Shown: positions 25,110-27,141 of the stretch, in pieces | Position numbering within the stretch: the first letter of the stretch is position 1 | Layout: each line of letters starts with the position of its first letter | Notes under the pieces: generated by a model | Seen by the model: only the letters and a program-made list of their open reading frames with translations | Databases searched by the model: none | Told to the model about the DNA's origin: nothing | Assembly (NCBI GenBank): GCA_910587775.1 | Contig: CAJUNF010000020.1 | Location: 1-27,141 of the forward strand | Direction of reading: 5' to 3' | Length of the DNA: 27,141 nucleotides | Source of the DNA: an uncultured Bacilli bacterium | Lineage (GTDB): Bacteria > Bacillota_I > Bacilli_A > RF39 > UBA660 | Translations under genes and position numbers: made by a program

Positions 25110-25235
25110 ATGAGCTGTTGCAAAAAACCAGTTGATAATGAATGCTGTGGCGGAAATAGTTTCTATAACAGCGCTTTCATTATCTTAGTACTTTACATCT
25201 TACTTGCAATAATTCTTGGCGGATTAATTTTCTAA
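25110..25235 (+). CDS. YjcZ-like tiny transmembrane protein 2, Cys-rich head
   Basis: 41 residues. The head has two cysteine pairs (C3-C4 and C12-C13) and GGNSFYNS; a single hydrophobic helix follows (about 22-41, FIILVLYILLAIILGGLIF). It shares the ILVLxILL core with the gene 21 bases upstream, suggesting tandem duplication with an added Cys-rich head. AAAGGAGG at 25096-25103 sets the start. Both genes are probably on one transcript ended at 25237. Confidence 0.8.
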   Translation: MSCCKKPVDNECCGGNSFYNSAFIILVLYILLAIILGGLIF

Positions 25236-25236
25236 G

Positions 25237-25261
25237 AAAGAAGGATAACCTTCTTTTTTTT
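25237..25261 (+). terminator. Terminator after the YjcZ-like pair
   Basis: AAAGAAGG (25237-25244), loop ATAA, CCTTCTTT (25249-25256), then T to 25261. Confidence 0.88.
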
Positions 25262-25273
25262 CTATTCTTTTTA

Positions 25274-25282
25274 TGATAAAAT
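25274..25282 (+). promoter_or_regulatory. Extended -10 promoter of the HerA-like gene
   Basis: TGA plus TAAAAT (25277-25282). The -35 position falls in the T run of the preceding terminator and has no match to TTGACA. Confidence 0.5.
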
Positions 25283-25303
25283 GAGGAAGAATAGGGTGAG
25301 GCA

Positions 25304-27061
25304 ATGTTTGGAAATATACTAGATATTACAGATAATAAAATAATTGTTGAAAACAAAAGTCAAACAATTGAAACAAATATATTAAATGTACATGTTGTGT
25401 TCTCAGAAGGAAATAGAAAAATAGTTGGAGAAGTTATTAAAGTTACCAAAGAAATAATAACGATTTTACTTTTGGGAGAAATCAGGGACACATATTTTCA
25501 AAGTGGTATATTAAAAGTTCCTAATATAAATACTAGTTGTAGATTAATTTATAAAAGTGAATTAGAAATACTAATTGGGTCTCAAGACTATGCAAGTAAA
25601 AATACTTTATTAGTTGGTAGCTCCGTAAATTATGAAGGATACAAAGTAACTATTAATATGAATTCTTTTTTTTCCAATCATTTTGCAATTCTAGGTAATA
25701 CAGGAAGTGGAAAATCATGTGCCGTAGCAAGAATGATTCAAAATATATTCTACTATAATAGTGAAGCAATTCCAGTAAATGCACATATTGTTTTATTTGA
25801 TGTTTATGGCGAGTACCATAATGCTTTAAGTAAAATGGAAAACATTCCAGGAATAAAGGTAAGAAATTATACAACTGAAGTAGTAAATGAACATACAGAA
25901 GTAATATCTATCCCTCCATATTTTTTAGATGTAGATGATTTAGCAATTCTACTAGAAGTTCAAGATAGTTCCTTATTACCAATCTTAGAAAAAACACTTC
26001 AATACGTATATATATTTAAAAGCACTGACCCAAAATCAATCGAATATAAAAATGATATTATTGCTAAATGTTTAATTGACATTTTATCAAGTGGAAAAAA
26101 TCCATCTCAAATTCGAGACCAAATTATTTCTATTTTAATGAAATATAATACAGAATCATTAAACTTAGAGGCTGAAATTGTACAACCAGGATACACAAGA
26201 ACGGTAAGACAATGTTTAAATATTGATGCTCAAGGAAAAATAAATGCCATTCAATACATAGTTGATTTTTTATCTAAATTTACTCAAATTGAATTAGAGT
26301 CTCATATTTTAGGAGATAACTTTATTTATGATTTAGATGATATTTATTATGCTTTAGAATTTGCACTATTAAGTGAAGGAGCATTTACTAGTCAAGTAAT
26401 GTATGAGAAAGCAAATAGTTTAAAAGTACGGTTACATGCAATTATTAATAGTCCTTCTAAAAAATACTTTACAGTAGAAACCCCTGTAGGAAAAAAAGAT
26501 TATGTGGAAAGATTATTTTTAACTCCGATGAATGAACAAGCTCAAATTGTAAATATGAATTTTGATTTTATTGATGATCGCTTTGCGAAAATTCTAACAA
26601 AAATATTTTCAAGATTATTTTTTCAATTTGCAGTAAATTACAATCCTCGAGGATCTTATCCAATTCATATTATTTTAGAAGAAGCACATCGTTATGTTAA
26701 TAATGATAATGATAATTCTGTTTTAGGTTATAATATATTTGATCGAATTACTAAAGAGGGGAGAAAGTATGGAGTAATTATGGGCTTTGTTACACAAAGA
26801 CCAAGTGAGTTATCTCCAACAGCCTTAAGCCAATGTTCAAATTTCATCGCTCTAAAACTATTCCATCCAGAAGACTTAAAAATTATAACTTCAATTTCTG
26901 CAAATGTTACCATGCATGATTTAGAAAAAGTAAAATCTTTAAGACCTGGAACAGCTCTTACTTTTGGAAATTCTTTTCCTCTTCCAGTAATTGTCAAAAT
27001 AGATTTACCAGATCCAACGCCAAATAGTAGCAATATAAACGTTACAAATACATGGTTTTAA
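25304..27061 (+). CDS. HerA/FtsK-type ATPase (DUF87)
   Basis: 585 residues. An N-terminal beta-rich domain of about 110 residues resembles the HAS-barrel of HerA. The ATPase core has Walker A GNTGSGKS at 131-138 and a Walker B IHIILEEAHRY with E459-E460, followed by EGRKYGVIMGFVTQRPSEL, a sensor/arginine region typical of HerA hexamers. HerA proteins move along double-stranded DNA, often with a NurA nuclease in end resection, or with SIR2 or other effectors in phage defence. No partner is visible: the upstream genes are tiny membrane proteins and two terminators follow, though the window ends soon after. GGGTGAGG precedes the ATG. Role therefore unassigned. Confidence 0.85.
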   Translation: MFGNILDITDNKIIVENKSQTIETNILNVHVVFSEGNRKIVGEVIKVTKEIITILLLGEIRDTYFQSGILKVPNINTSCRLIYKSELEILIGSQDYASKNTLLVGSSVNYEGYKVTINMNSFFSNHFAILGNTGSGKSCAVARMIQNIFYYNSEAIPVNAHIVLFDVYGEYHNALSKMENIPGIKVRNYTTEVVNEHTEVISIPPYFLDVDDLAILLEVQDSSLLPILEKTLQYVYIFKSTDPKSIEYKNDIIAKCLIDILSSGKNPSQIRDQIISILMKYNTESLNLEAEIVQPGYTRTVRQCLNIDAQGKINAIQYIVDFLSKFTQIELESHILGDNFIYDLDDIYYALEFALLSEGAFTSQVMYEKANSLKVRLHAIINSPSKKYFTVETPVGKKDYVERLFLTPMNEQAQIVNMNFDFIDDRFAKILTKIFSRLFFQFAVNYNPRGSYPIHIILEEAHRYVNNDNDNSVLGYNIFDRITKEGRKYGVIMGFVTQRPSELSPTALSQCSNFIALKLFHPEDLKIITSISANVTMHDLEKVKSLRPGTALTFGNSFPLPVIVKIDLPDPTPNSSNINVTNTWF

Positions 27062-27090
27062 AAAAGATATTAGTCAACCTAATATCTTTT
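27062..27090 (+). terminator. First terminator after the HerA-like gene
   Basis: A perfect 12-bp stem, AAAAGATATTAG (27062-27073) with CTAATATCTTTT (27079-27090), and a 5-nt loop, directly after the stop. It is symmetric enough to work in both directions. Confidence 0.85.
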
Positions 27091-27093
27091 CTC

Positions 27094-27127
27094 AGAGTGT
27101 TGACAAAGGTCAATGCTCTTTTCTTTT
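27094..27127 (+). terminator. Second, tandem terminator
   Basis: AGAGTGTTGAC (27094-27104) pairs with GTCAATGCTCT (27109-27119) with two G-U pairs and an AAAG loop, then TTTTCTTTT. The wobble pairs become mismatches on the other strand, so it acts on plus. TTGACA at 27100-27105 lies within the hairpin. Confidence 0.75.
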
Positions 27128-27141
27128 AAAAAAAGTTGTTG

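Noticed and set aside
25304..27061. Phage-defence island around the HerA-like gene
   Set aside because: No effector, nuclease, integrase or base-composition shift is visible; only one gene of such a system is present.
1..27141. Mollicutes-type code with TGA as tryptophan
   Set aside because: TGA ends ybxB, rpoB, ezrA and the HAD gene at family-typical lengths, and tryptophan is TGG throughout.
1..27141. CRISPR arrays, tRNAs, rRNAs, insertion sequences
   Set aside because: No regularly spaced repeats, tRNA-like cloverleaf or transposase frame was seen; gaps between genes are short.

Overview
The window is AT-rich Bacillota chromosome (roughly 30% GC by eye). Gene content and order point to a Bacilli-like lineage: a YbxB-type methyltransferase before rpoB-rpoC, EzrA, a NifZ-ThiI pair close to ezrA, RecX, an NrnA of Bacillus type and a PrsA-like lipoprotein. 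TGA is a normal stop (ends of ybxB, rpoB, ezrA and the HAD gene), so this is not a Mollicutes with code 4. Tiny YjcZ-like membrane proteins, a DUF1540 protein and promoter-like sequences resembling sporulation sigma-factor sites suggest a spore former or a close relative of one. An uncultured gut-type Bacilli/Erysipelotrichia relative is my best guess; species cannot be told from this sequence.

Layout. 77-4192: a divergent protein-kinase-fold protein, an RNase J paralogue with a degenerate active site, a small helical ferritin-like protein, and an unusual fusion of a CDP-alcohol phosphatidyltransferase with an HD hydrolase. 4272-14673: FtsK/SpoIIIE DNA translocase, YbxB, then RNA polymerase beta and beta-prime. 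14740-20168: an unrecognised protein, EzrA, a HAD nucleotidase, NifZ cysteine desulfurase and ThiI. 20218-20649: two tiny divergent genes missed by ordinary length cut-offs (DUF1540 on minus, an unknown 66-residue protein on plus). 20695-23669: ackA-nrnA-recX operon, converging on a PrsA-like lipoprotein gene (minus). 24999-25235: two tiny tandem YjcZ-like membrane proteins. 25304-27061: a HerA/DUF87-type ATPase.

Expression architecture is compact. Nearly every transcription unit ends in a clear intrinsic terminator. Good sigma-A promoters, many with an extended -10 TGn, follow directly, and several place the -35 box inside the preceding terminator hairpin. Leaders are short. ATGA overlaps couple rpoB-rpoC and HAD-nifZ.

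The points most worth a second look are: the A10 homopolymer exactly at the junction of the phosphatidyltransferase-HD fusion, where a slip in either direction stops translation at once and would release the enzyme domain alone; the loss of RNase J metal ligands; natural RpoB residues at two classic rifampicin-resistance positions; and the small sporulation-like genes with their promoters. No tRNA, rRNA, CRISPR array, insertion sequence or phage module is visible.
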